This document shows, one piece after another, positions 1 through 11,839 of a DNA stretch of 53,572 nucleotides. The notes under the pieces are model-generated. The model made no database searches. It was given only the letters and a program-made list of their open reading frames with translations, and was not told the DNA's origin. How positions within the stretch are numbered: the first letter of the stretch is position 1; each line of letters starts with the position of its first letter. The position numbers and the translations under genes are program-made. Source of the stretch: Ministeria vibrans ATCC 50519 (taxonomy: Eukaryota; Opisthokonta; Filasterea); the NCBI GenBank assembly GCA_943704425.1, contig CALSCP010000692.1, positions 1 through 53,572 on the forward strand, written 5' to 3'.

Positions 1-23
1 AATATTAATTTTCAATTATTGTT

Positions 24-1100
24 ATGCGCCACAAAGTAGGCGATCGAGTCCTTGGACGCAGTAGCGGAGCGCTCTACGATGCAAAATGCGTTAAGGTAAT
101 CTCTTCAACTTGTCGGTTTCACTTGACGCTTCAACTTGTCCTCCCATTCCCAGATTGAAATAAGAGAAAACCCGGTGAGCGGCAAGAAGGAGCAAATGTA
201 CAGAATCCACTACAAGGGCTGGGCAAGGAACCGCGACGAGTGGCTCGCCGAGGCAGACGTGCTCAAGCCGACGCCAGAAAACCTCGCTCAAATGGAGGCG
301 GATATCGCCGCTGAAACGGACGCTGCGGCTCGCCGCACGCGCAAATCATCAACCACGTCAACGGCATCGACAGACAAGGGCACACGCAAACGCAAGCGGC
401 ACGACGACGCCGACGACGACGACGACGGCGCGTCGCAACACGACGACCCTCTTGTCAACCCCTTCACTCTTCCACCCTCCGTCAAGAAGGCTCTTCTGGC
501 CGACCAAGAGCTTCACTCTCACAAGCCGAAAAAGGTACGCGTGTCCGTCTCAAGCGATGCTGTCGTCTCTCGTCTCACACAGAATGAATAACCTGCAGGA
601 CGCGCCACAAAACAACCCGTCCGTCGACGACATTCTCTCCGCATTTGCAACTGCACACGCATCCAACGAACAACACTGCATTGCCGAACAGTGTCTTCGT
701 GTCTACTTTGAACGTGCCCTTCCCGTCTATCTGCTCTACCAGTCCGAAATTGATCTCTTTCAAAAGGTTACTATTCACAAACATACATAATTATATAATA
801 TTATTATTAAATAATTTATATATATGTCTCTTTCTTCCTCCTTTCTCCCTCCCTTCTTTCTTTCTTCCTCCTCTTCTCTTCAGAACAAATTAAACGTTCC
901 CAATGTCCAATTCTACGGATTGGACCATCTCCTCCGCTTTTTCGGTCAGACCACATACGCGCTCATATCTGTGCACTGACGTAAATTTGCCGTTTGCAGT
1001 GAAACTTCCGCTGTTACTCAGTTCCGCTTCGGACATTCTCATTCCCTCTTTTCAGCTCTTCATTGATTTTGTCGCTGAAAACTACATTGTAAAACACTAA
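24..1100 (+). CDS. MRG15/EAF3-type chromodomain MRG protein
   Basis: Exons by splice-site and phase matching: 24-95, 154-534, 599-766, 884-944, 1000-1100, giving about 260 residues. The N-terminal chromodomain (residues 1-65) starts MRHKVGDRVLGR and contains YRIHYKGWARNRDEWL, the aromatic-cage region typical of MRG15/EAF3. A basic and acidic linker rich in RTRK and DDDD follows. The C-terminal MRG domain shows RALPVYLLYQSE and FYGLDHLLRFF followed by VKLPLLL. The family reads methylated H3K36 and sits in NuA4 acetyltransferase and Rpd3S-type deacetylase complexes in the nucleus; that role is inferred from family. The start is the first ATG, with a short AT-rich leader. The donor of intron 4 (GTCAGA) is weak. 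The gene converges on LSM1 with 64 bp between stop codons. Confidence 0.9.
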
Positions 1101-1164
1101 ACAAAAATTATATTACTATACAAAAAAGAAGTCAGTGATCTTCGTCTGTCTGTCTGTCTCTCTC

Positions 1165-1502
1165 TCAAGTAAAAACATCATCCGAGTCCAAAAGCAGTCC
1201 TCTCTGTCGCGCCAGACTGTTCTTCAGCTGAGTCTCCTGCTCCTTTGCCTCCTGTTCGTCCCTCTGCTTCTCCAGAATCTCTTCCACTGTCACTTGCGTC
1301 AGCGCTGAGTTTTCTTCCTTGATCAGATCCTATGGCGACAATCTCGCTTTTTAGCTCCTCCTCTTCCATTCCTGTCCCTTTCTTACGATTTCGCCCAACA
1401 GAACTACGTTTTCGCCGCGCACCAAATAGATTCCCCTCTGGATGTCTCCATACTCCCTTCCCACGTAAATCCGCTCAATCGTCTCCTCCAACACCAAATT
1501 GG
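1165..1502 (-). CDS. LSM1: LSM1, 3' exons only (5' exon missing)
   Basis: Two exons are visible on the minus strand: 1502-1387 and 1329-1165. They encode [20 protein letters not shown] followed by [17 protein letters not shown], then the helical tail [17 protein letters not shown]. This is the Sm2 half plus C-terminal extension of LSM1, the subunit specific to the cytoplasmic Lsm1-7 ring that binds deadenylated mRNA for decapping. The intron joining them is 57 bp (GTAAGA to ATAG). The acceptor of the first visible exon is phase 1 and lies directly against a 19-base poly-A run (poly-T on the sense strand). The Sm1 half, about 35-40 residues including the start, is not found upstream. The gene is therefore partial in this sequence. 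Confidence 0.85.
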
Positions 1503-1506
1503 CTGC

Positions 1507-1525
1507 AAAAAAAAAAAAAAAAAAA
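1507..1525. repeat. Poly(A) tract at a suspect junction
   Basis: Nineteen consecutive A residues separate the truncated LSM1 (minus) from the truncated CHFR C-terminus (plus). The following 110 bp, up to the CHFR acceptor at 1635, contains GAGAGAGAGG-type low complexity and no coding segment that I can assign to either gene. Confidence 0.8.
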
Positions 1526-1635
1526 GAGTGTGAGAGACGCCCAGCCAGTGTGTGGATAAACAAGAGACGCAGAGATCGAGAGAGAGGGGGAGCGTGTGTG
1601 TTCCTATGTGCTCTAACGCGAGTGTCTTCGTTTAG

Positions 1636-2180
1636 GCTGCAAGTGTGCACAAGTGTACTGCAACCCGCTCTTTGTGTGTCGTTGTCGTGCTGCAGCTCAG
1701 CAGCAGGGGCGCTCCCCGTGCCTGACGCCACTCAAAGACGTCAAGCTCAGCCCGGCGGACCTCGCCACTGCCATCGTAAAAAGTCGGGCCGAGTCCGCGC
1801 GCCTCGTCGCCTACCTTGCCTCCCACTCCCTCGACTGCACGACCGTCTTCCAGGAGTGTCTTGACAAGGTCCAGTCTGGCGAGTACAGTCTTCCCCTCTT
1901 CACTGTCCCTCCCACGAAGGACTCGCTCTTCTGTCGCCGTTGCGCCGTTCTTCATTTGGTTCCTCCCCTCTTCTATCAGTACCGTGAGCGCATCAAAAAG
2001 TCCGATATCAGTAAGTACCATTAATATTGAAATGATTCTGCACGTATGTATCTTACCCTTTTCGGCCCACCAGCGCAACTCCCTGACTGCTGGTACGGCA
2101 TTGAGTGCCGCACAATGACGCACAGCGCACAGCATGCGGATCGCTACAACCACATTTGTCCCATTCGCAAGAAGAAATAA
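1636..2180 (+). CDS. CHFR: CHFR-type E3 ligase, C-terminal cysteine-rich part only
   Basis: Exons 1636-2010 and 2074-2180 encode about 160 residues matching the C-terminus of CHFR, the checkpoint FHA-RING ubiquitin ligase. Visible motifs are [12 protein letters not shown] (zinc ligands), [31 protein letters not shown], and the diagnostic [13 protein letters not shown] followed by HADRYNHIC. In CHFR this last block forms the PAR-binding zinc finger region. The first exon begins with a phase-2 acceptor (TTTAG at 1631-1635), so upstream exons are required. The FHA and RING domains are absent because LSM1 occupies the upstream DNA head to head. Either the locus is broken or the assembly lost sequence at the poly-A tract. 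Identity as a CHFR-type C-terminus is strong; completeness is not. Confidence 0.8.
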
Positions 2181-2350
2181 ACTCCTTTTTGTTTGTTTTA
2201 CGTTTCACACACACGTGCGATCTTTGTGTACTTTGCGTGTGTTGTGGGGCAATATGCGACCCCAAATGAATATCTAAGAGAGACAGGCGTTTCACATTTG
2301 ATTTGATGTGAATGATTTGATTAATTGATTTTCAGTTTCCAAACAAATTC

Positions 2351-3721
2351 ATGCCCTTCAGGCGTCTCGCTGTACCACTTGCCTCCCTCACCTCGGCTGC
2401 TGCTGCTTACTTTGTCATGGCGACAGAATCGTCCGCATCCGGCGACCACGACAAAGAGGACGAGTCCGAACTTGTCATTGGCGCACTGTCGCAACCCGTC
2501 ATCAAGAAGAACGGCCGATTCGACAACCCCTGGCCGACCTGGCGCTTTCCCTCCGTTGGGGGCCTTCTTAAATTCATGTTTGCCACCAAGGACTACTCCG
2601 CCATCCCGAAACGAGAGGTGATTTCAACCAAGCTTCAACTCGCGTTGAACTCACCGTTGCACGTCCCTCCGCTCTCCCTCTCAGGCACTCGACCAGACTC
2701 TGCCGATTGTTCCAGTCGACCGCGCGCTTTTGAACACGCCTGTAGAGAAGGGCAAGGTGCGTGTGACGTGGATCGGGCACGCCACAGCGCTCGTCCAGAT
2801 GGACAATGGCGTCAATGCCCTCACTGACCCCGTTTGGTCCAAGCGCTGCTCTCCGTCGCAGCTTGTCGGCGTTGCGCGCTATCGTGAGGCTCCCTGTGAA
2901 ATCAAAGACCTTCCCAAGATCCACATTGTACTTGTGTCGCACAATCATTACGATCATCTCGACTACAATTCAGTGCAAGAAATCGAGAAGGTGCGGCGAC
3001 AAGGACACGCAACCATCGATCTTATCCACGCTTCTGTCTGCTCTCTAGGTACACTCTCCGACCTGGTATGCGGGCTCTGGTGTGGACGAGTGGCTGCGGC
3101 GCGCGGGGTGTGCGCGAGTGCACGGGATGTCGTGGTGGGAGGAGCACACGCACACCGAGAAGTCCAATGAGCAGAGCGGTAGTGCGGGCGAGTCGACCTC
3201 AGACACCTGGGTGGCGTCGGTCCCTGTGCAGCACTGGAGCAAACGCACGCTCCTCGACACAAACGAGACGCTGTGGTGTGGGTGGATCCTCCATGCCGGC
3301 AGCACCCGCTTTTTCTTCGCAGGCGACACCGGCATGTGTCCCGTCTTCAATGAGATTGGCGCCAAGTACGCTCCCATCGACCTTGCCGCCTTGCCCATTG
3401 GGGCATACGAGCCCCGTTGCTTCATGGCTCCCCAACACGTCAATCCCGAAGAGGCCGTGCGCATCCACCGTGCCGTGGGCGCCCGTCGCTCTATTGGCGT
3501 TCACTGGGGCACCTTCAAGCTTACCACAGAAGTACGCAGGACTTTCTCACGTTGTTTTGCTTCACCCTCGCCCCATCTCATTCTACCTTGTCTTTTTTTT
3601 TTTTCTTTTTTTGCAGCACTATCTTGAGCCACCGGAGCGACTCAAGACAGCCGCAGAGGAAGCGGGGCTCGCTCCCGACGAGTTTTTTGTGCTCTCACAC
3701 GGAGGCACAAGGACTGTGTAG
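2351..3721 (+). CDS. NAPEPLD: NAPE-hydrolysing phospholipase D (NAPE-PLD)
   Basis: Exons 2351-2617, 2685-2990, 3049-3531 and 3617-3721, all joined in phase 0, give 386 residues (the human enzyme is 393). It is a zinc metallo-beta-lactamase-fold enzyme that releases N-acylethanolamines from N-acylphosphatidylethanolamine at membranes. Visible motifs: VTWIGHATALVQ, the metal-binding SHNHYDHLDYNS (HxHxDH), SVPVQHWSKRTL, FFFAGDTGMCP, PIGAYEPRCFM, HVNPEEAVRIH, GVHWGTFKLT, and the C-terminal HYLEPPERL then DEFFVLSHG. The N-terminus carries an Ala-rich hydrophobic stretch that could be a signal or membrane anchor. Intron 2 removes a few residues relative to animal proteins just before the TWYAG segment. 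The 170 bp upstream of the start holds no other gene. Confidence 0.93.
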
Positions 3722-3866
3722 ACTGAGAGGTGTTTTTTTTGTATAATAAACTGAAATGCACATTCGCCACACGCACACAGAGAGAGACGCATAGAGAAGA
3801 GAGAAAAGATATGATATAATGCACTGTGTAATGGGAGAGAGAAAGGGAGGGGGGGATACCCTCCAC

Positions 3867-5531
3867 TCAGTCGTCGTCCTCGTCGGGTTTGTCGACAACT
3901 TTTTCAATGCGCAGAAACTTCGAGCGGACATCGAGTACCTTCTCGTACGCCGCAAGATGTGCCACGTCCGGGGGCGCATCGACAAACTCACGCGTGATGT
4001 TGTAAACAAAAACACGGCGCAGGGGGTCGCTGCGGCGCGGGAACTGGCGCAGACGCACTTTGTACCCGCGCGCCTCCTTCTCCTTGCTCTTCAGAGGGAA
4101 AATGTCCATTCTGCAAAAAAAACCCCCGGATAAGGTTCATCGTTCGCGTGCCACCACTACTATGAACTGCAGTGTTGTACCGTCGACCGGCACGCTTGGC
4201 AGCCTGGCTGGGAAAGCGGATACGTCCGAGTCCCGTGTTGCCCACACCGCGACCAAACACAATGACGTCGCCACTCGAGGGTTTGAGCACTGCGTCGTGG
4301 TGCTTGTCGACGAGGATGTAGCGTTTGCGCTCTGAATTGGCCAGACGGTCCTTATCAACGAGGTTGCGGTACTTATCTTTGAGATCTACGGGTGTACGGC
4401 ACGCGTTGAAGTCGTGCGGGTGGCCGCCAAGAAACAGGGCCCATGGCACACGGTCGTTTGGGTTGGCCTTCTTGTGCGCCTTGACAAGTTTCTTCAGGAG
4501 CCGTTCCTCTTCGGCAGTGAACGGCACTGGGGCGCGTCGTGGGCTAGGCACGGCCTTTTTGGGTGAAGCGGCAGCGGCTTTGCCCTTCTTGGTGTCCTTT
4601 GCCGCAGCGGCAAGAGCAGCACGCTGCTTGGTCGGCGGCGTTTTGGGTTGCTTCGTGGCCGGCGCGGCCTTCTTAGCAGGCGAGACCTTCGCGGCAGCCG
4701 AGGTCTTCTTCGCAGGCGAGGCCTTCTTGGCGGGCGAGGCCTTCTTGGCAGGCGGTGCAGGGGCAGTGCGTTTCAGTTTGCGTGAGTCGGCGGCCTTGGC
4801 AGCAGCCTTCTTCGCAGCGGCACCCGCCTTGTCCATCTTGGCCTCGGACTTGCGCAGTTTCGACGTCGCCGCCTTCTCTTCTTCGTCATCGTCATCGTCG
4901 TCGTCCTCCTCCTCTTCTTCTTCGTCTACTTCGACGCGGGTACGTTTCCTTCCCTTCGCGGGAGCACGTGCGGGGCTGCGCAGTGTGAGTGTGGGGTGAG
5001 TAGACATTCTTTATGAGCGTTCGAAGGGTAAACATCCTTATGAGCAAAACGTGCGACAAGCACTCGGCGCGCGGTTGTGTGGACGCAGTCAGCATGGGGG
5101 TTTCTTGTGTGTGTGCAGTATTCGACTCGTGAGTCGTGTGGGGGAAGGCGGGCTTGCCAAATGGGCGCAAATGAAGTTATGAAAAAAAAAACCGTTAGGG
5201 TTAAAACGGTGTGAGAAGAAAACGTAGGACAGTGTGGCGGGACTGGATTCTGGCATGGACGAACAGGACTGGCCAACTGTAGTGTAACGAGCGTGGGTGC
5301 GGCGGTGGCACGGCTGCGTTGGCCAATGCGAGTTCACCACTGGATGTTAGGGTTAAACCGATGCGAGAACACAATAATCCAAAGGCCCGTTCCCTGCGCC
5401 TCTGCCCTGGAGAACTTCCATGCAGTTGCGGTGGTGTAACGAGCGCAGAGAAAGACGCGCACATAGACGAACCTTTTCGCGGCAGGCGCAGCAGCTGCCT
5501 TGGACTGCCTCGTCTGCTTCTTCGGGGGCAT
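3867..5531 (-). CDS. Histone H1-like telobox Myb/SANT protein
   Basis: Preferred model: exons 5531-5473, 4975-4181 and 4110-3867, about 365 residues. The first exon (MPPKKQTRQSK...AAK) joins in phase to SPARAPAKGRKRTRV. If that exon is wrong, translation could begin at 5007 (MSTHPTLTLRS) for 356 residues. Order: basic start; acidic run; Lys/Ala/Pro tail with repeated ASPAKK (H1-like) around residues 85-150; then a Myb/SANT domain beginning FTAEEERLLKKLVKAHKK and ending in VDLKDKYRNLVD. That ending matches the telobox signature VDLKDKWRN found in telomeric-repeat-binding proteins (TRF, plant TRB/SMH). The C-terminal 80 residues (MDIFPLKSKEKEARGYKV...) are unassigned. Probable role: binding TTAGGG-type DNA in chromatin. 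The upstream intron or leader carries two TTAGGGTTAAA sites. Confidence 0.75.
5195..5459. repeat. 152-bp tandem duplication carrying telomere-like motifs
   Basis: Two diverged copies lie exactly 152 bp apart. TTAGGGTTAAAACGG at 5195 corresponds to TTAGGGTTAAACCG at 5347, each followed by a TG-GAGAA block. GTGTAACGAGCG at 5282 corresponds to the same 12-mer at 5434. On the minus strand the motif reads TTTAACCCTAAC. The duplication lies between the first and second exons of the telobox-Myb gene, or in its promoter if translation starts at 5007. Confidence 0.7.
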
Positions 5532-5867
5532 GGTTGATCACAAGGGGTGGGGGGACCGCTAAGGCGCTGACAGACTGGCACTGGTGGCAGGTCGCAAGAA
5601 AACTGGAATTGAAATTTTTAATTTGAAGAGTTCAGTGACTCAATTGACTAAGTCACTAAGGGATGTCAGAAATAAACGAATATTCCGTGTCTGATTTCGT
5701 TCCCACATCGTTCTAGTCTTGTACAATGCACCGTGTTGTCCACGTGTGATTATTTTGAACCTTGCGTGAGTTGCGTCGCGTTTTCTGAATTATTATTATT
5801 CAGATGTGTGTCAGATCATTTCAAACAAATCATTAGTATTATTCCTAATCATTTGCTTCGCCAATCA
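5532..5867. promoter_or_regulatory. Divergent spacer between telobox-Myb and BBS8
   Basis: 336 bp between the putative start of the minus-strand telobox gene and the BBS8 ATG. It is AT-rich near BBS8 and contains no ORF with recognisable content. It presumably carries both core promoters. No TATA box or other defined element could be assigned. Confidence 0.4.
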
Positions 5868-7673
5868 ATGTCAACGGAAACAGCGGCCCCACTGCCGCCG
5901 CCGCCGCCAGTGCGTCTCATGTCTCCTGTGTTTCTCGCTCGGTCTCTGCTTCGCAGACGTCACTACGATCGGTGCATCGACGTGTGCAGGAGGATTCTTG
6001 CGGACGGTTGCAGTCGTCGTGGCGACCGCGACGCCGCCTGGCTGCTGCAGGCGCGGGCCTTGGCTGCGCGTGTCGCACTCGACGACGTGGACCTCGATGA
6101 TTACGCTGGCGCCGCAGACGGCGTGGCAGCCGACTCGACGGCCGCTGCACCGCGCGCAGGAACGGGGCTAGCCGACGCCTCAAAAGCGCCACCGACCGCT
6201 TTTGCCCGTCCCGGTGCGCTTGTGGCACCCACGCCACTTGACAATGCCCTGCGCAGCGGTACGTCGGCTGGACCGGGCGGCGGTGCAGGTGCAGGTGCCG
6301 CAAGCGGTGCATTGCCTCCGATGACTTCGGCTGGAGTGCGACCCGCGCGAACAGCCGCGGGAAGACCCTTTGCCACGGCGCGCGACGAGCAGCAACAGTT
6401 TTGCGACGTGATTCACCTCAACTTGGGAGACTATGTCGGTCGACCGTCTATGGCGCGGGCTCTTTTTGAGTACCTGCTTGAGGTTGAGGCGAATGTGCGT
6501 CTCGCACTCGATCTGGCAACTCTCATGGAAACGGCGTCGGCCACTTCCAACGACGGTGGTGGCGACCCTTCCTCTTCCTCCTCCTCTCCCTCTTCTTTTT
6601 CGTGGTCGTGGAGGGTCGCCAAGGGCCGTTGCTACTTCCGTCTAAATTTGCTGCGAGACGCAGAAGACGCCTTTTTGGACGCGCTGGATGTGCACGAGAG
6701 TGTCCACACCTATCAGCTACTAGCCAAAGTGTACATCCGACAGAATCAGCCGCGACTCGCTCTCAACGTTTACCAGCGAGCATCGTACATCAAGCAATAT
6801 TTACGAGAAATGGTGGTCATTGATTGTATGCGTGTGTGTGTAGACAACGGTTCCCAGGGGAGGTAGGAGTGCAGCTGTGTATGGCGCGGACCTTTGGGGC
6901 GGTGGGGGAGCGGGAGAGTGCGCAGGGACGGTACCAGGAGGTGCTTGCACTTGACAGTGGCAATGTCGAAGCACTCGTGTCGGTGGCGGCAGCGCACTTT
7001 GAGCATGATCAGCCCGAGACAGCTCTGCTCATCTACAAGTGAGATGAGCGTGGATCGAAGGAACGTGTTTGTGTACTGATGAGCTGTGCATGTTTTTTAA
7101 TATGTCACGTGAAGACGACTATTACAGATGGGCGTGGACGGGTGCGAGACATACACTAACATTGGGATGTGCTGTGTGCACGCCCACCAGTTTGACGAGG
7201 CCTTCCGCTATCTTCAGCGTGCCCTTCACTTGGCCGACGACTCCAATGCTGCCGATGGTACTCCAATTGCCGACGTGTCTCGTGTCGTTTGTGGTTTGAC
7301 ACAGTTCTTTTTGTCTTTTATCTTGTCCTTAGTGTGGTATAACCTTGGACACGTTGCGCTGGGCATGGGCGACGTGGCATGGGCGTACCAATGCTTTAAA
7401 TTGGCACTGGCAAGCAACCCTGCACATGCCGCCGCGCACAACAACGTTGGTGTGCTTGAGTTGCGCAAGGGCAACCACCATTTGGCACTTGCGAGCTTCG
7501 CCTCCGCCGCGCGTGGTTCTTCGTTGGTCGAGGCCGAGTTCAATGCGGCCGTCACTGCCTATCACCGTGGCGACTTTCAATCGGCATACAGTGCTGTTTC
7601 GCGTGCGCTTGAGCTTAAACCGGGAATGGTTGCTGCTCAAGAGCTTCGTGAGATGCTGGAGGCCATTTCGTGA
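5868..7673 (+). CDS. TTC8: BBS8/TTC8, BBSome TPR subunit
   Basis: Exons 5868-6784, 6844-7038, 7115-7257 and 7333-7673 give 531 residues (human 541). BBS8 is a TPR subunit of the BBSome, the coat that moves membrane proteins into and out of cilia, so the organism is expected to have a flagellum. Matches: N-terminal FLARSLLRRRHYDRCIDVC, MARALFEYLLEVEANVRLAL, TPR block YQLLAKVYIRQNQPRLALN, FPGEVGVQL, HFEHDQPETALLIYKRLLQM, VWYNLGHVALGMGDVAWAYQ and NNVGVLELRKGNHHLAL. A Gly/Ala/Thr-rich linker (about residues 85-165) replaces the RPxTxxGRP repeats of animal BBS8. The ATG at 5868 is preferred over an upstream in-frame ATG whose extension has no family similarity. The acceptor of exon 3 is an unusual AAG. 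Intron 3 (75 bp) is free of stops. Confidence 0.93.
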
Positions 7674-7814
7674 ATAATAGTTCGCGCGCGCGCGCTCTGT
7701 GAGTCAAAAATAGGCGATTCTATAGATAGATGTGAATGTGTAATATTTTGTAACAAAGTGATGAACTCATCACGCTTAATAAAGAAGATCAAGATCGTAC
7801 TGTTTTTAATTAAT

Positions 7815-7921
7815 CTTTCAGGTAACCTTTCATTGATACAAGCTTGACTCTCAGACGATATTACAAAACTGCGTGTCAATAGCTAACCCTGCACGCCCAA
7901 GAAGACCCAAGGCACCCATCC
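7815..7921 (+). repeat. Inverted repeat, left arm
   Basis: About 107 bp running from CTTTCAGGTAACCTTTCATT to GACCCAAGGCACCCATCC. Its reverse complement recurs at 8494-8605 with roughly nine of ten bases matching and an 8-10-base indel near 7845. Long diverged arms with a 570-bp loop are compatible with a foldback or MITE-type element or a duplicated inverted segment. No clear target-site duplication is visible. Confidence 0.8.
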
Positions 7922-8493
7922 AAGACTGTATGGCAACAGATGGTGTAAAGACTCACTGATATCAATTGATTCCGTGACGCTTGAAACGACGGGAACAATT
8001 TCGGAAAATTGAAATTAAAGTACCTCAAATAAGCCGTGTATAAGAAAATAATTGTTGATATTTCGCGTGTCATCCTGATTCCTAATTGCCTATTCACAGT
8101 AGTACAATATGAAGCGAATTTAAATACAAATATATTTATTAATAAACTTCATTGTGTGAAAATCAGCTGTAATTTCCGATTTCGGGAACAAACATCAATA
8201 GTTTATACAAAGGTCGGGGTAAACTCGTGGAACTCTCTTACCGCAACGAAGATGACAACAACTGAAAATGAGAGTGTGTCTGAGAGTGTGTGTGAGGGAG
8301 TGAGAGAGAACCACTACGCGTTGCGGCACTTTGTGACGCCCGCCACGGCTGGATTGGATTCCGCATGAGGAGGAGTGATGTTTTTTTTTTGTTTTTTTTT
8401 TTGTTCGCCTAAAGAGTGTGTTGCAAGGAGAGAAAAAAATAACTTGTAGAACTCTTACCCAACAGCCTAAAGTATGGGCTGGAGGGTGAGAGG

Positions 8494-8605
8494 GATGGGT
8501 GCCTTGGGTCTTCTTGGGCGTGCAGGGTTGCTATTGACACGCAGTTTTGTACTATCGTCTGAGAGTCTTTTATGTTGACTTGTTTCAATGAAAGGTTGCC
8601 TGAAA
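8494..8605 (-). repeat. Inverted repeat, right arm
   Basis: Reverse-complement partner of 7815-7921. It reads GGATGGGTGCCTTGGGTC at the inner end and GGTTGCCTGAAAG at the outer end. Similarity stops abruptly at both ends of the arms. Confidence 0.8.
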
Positions 8606-8731
8606 GTTTGAATTTCTCCCCCGCCTATAGAAATAAAAAACATTTCACGGATTTAAGTCTTGTGATAATCTTCAATACAAATCAATACTGGGGAAAGTGA
8701 AATAAAAAGTGAATTTGTACAACAGGAACAC

Positions 8732-11079
<2,348 letters not shown>

Positions 11080-11562
11080 GTCTGATCTAGAAGCAGCAGA
11101 GAATTGGAAATATTATAATTAATGTATTTTCGAAGTTTGAAGTTTGAACTTTCAAGGACTCGACTCATAAAACCACCTTTTTTCTTCTATCTATTCATCA
11201 ATGGCGTAATTTGGCTCCTATTGGCTTACCATGCTGTTCACTCTGGTGTCTGCTTGATTATACCGCGATGCCGGGCAACGTGTGGAGCCATCATAGGGTG
11301 GATTATGAATAGATGGACTGAAAAGGCGGTTTAGATATGTAATGCCATAGAGCCCAACTTGAATTTCTTAGTCATTTGTGAGTCAAAGGAATCGGGTTGA
11401 AACGGAAAATGCAAAAGACTAGAGGCCCCATGAGGCATGAATCCATATAACTATTAACTTGAGAGGTCACCTGTACTGTCCTGCACGCGCAATACAGAAT
11501 ACCAGAGAGGGCAATCGCAGTCGATGAAAATTCGCATGTTTATTAAATGTTTCAAGTTCGTC
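11080..11562. other. Intergenic, no gene seen
   Basis: 483 bp between the RIOK2 start codon and the stop codon of the CNB-domain gene. It should hold the RIOK2 promoter and the 3'UTR of the CNB gene, with an AATAAA on the minus strand near 11540. Small ORFs have no recognisable content. Confidence 0.5.
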
Positions 11563-11800
11563 TCAATGGCCCGCCTTAACATCAATGAGATCCTCCTGCG
11601 CGGGAAATTCCTACGCGAAAAGTAGCTGTGAGCAACGACAAAAAAGTATCAAACGCAGAACAATCGACGAACCTTAATGGCGGCCTCAATGGCATCGCGC
11701 TGGAGCAGAATAGCACAGGTGTATTGCAGAGCCCTCACCTAAAGTCATGTCAGCGACACACACACACACATACACACATACACACATACACACACACACA

Positions 11801-11839
<39 letters not shown>

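Larger units (their letters stand above)
7674..8731. other. Convergent intergenic region with inverted repeat
   Basis: This 1,058-bp gap between the stop codons of BBS8 and RIOK2 is AT-rich. It contains AATAAA-like signals (for example near 7780) and the inverted repeat described separately. A 110-codon open frame at 8036-8368 lies inside the repeat loop. It has no family resemblance and low-complexity ESVSESV content, so I do not call it a gene. Confidence 0.6.

Noticed and set aside
4325-4999. Plus-strand ORF of about 224 codons opposite the telobox-Myb gene
   Set aside because: Antisense of a Lys/Ala-repeat region; no independent similarity and no splice or start context.
5733-5867. N-terminal extension of BBS8 from an upstream ATG
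   Set aside because: The extension (MLSTCDYFEPCVSC) lacks family similarity, and the AT-rich stretch looks like leader sequence. MSTETAAPL fits the usual BBS8 N-terminus better.
8036-8368. 110-codon ORF within the inverted-repeat loop
   Set aside because: No similarity, biased low-complexity end and no transposase features.
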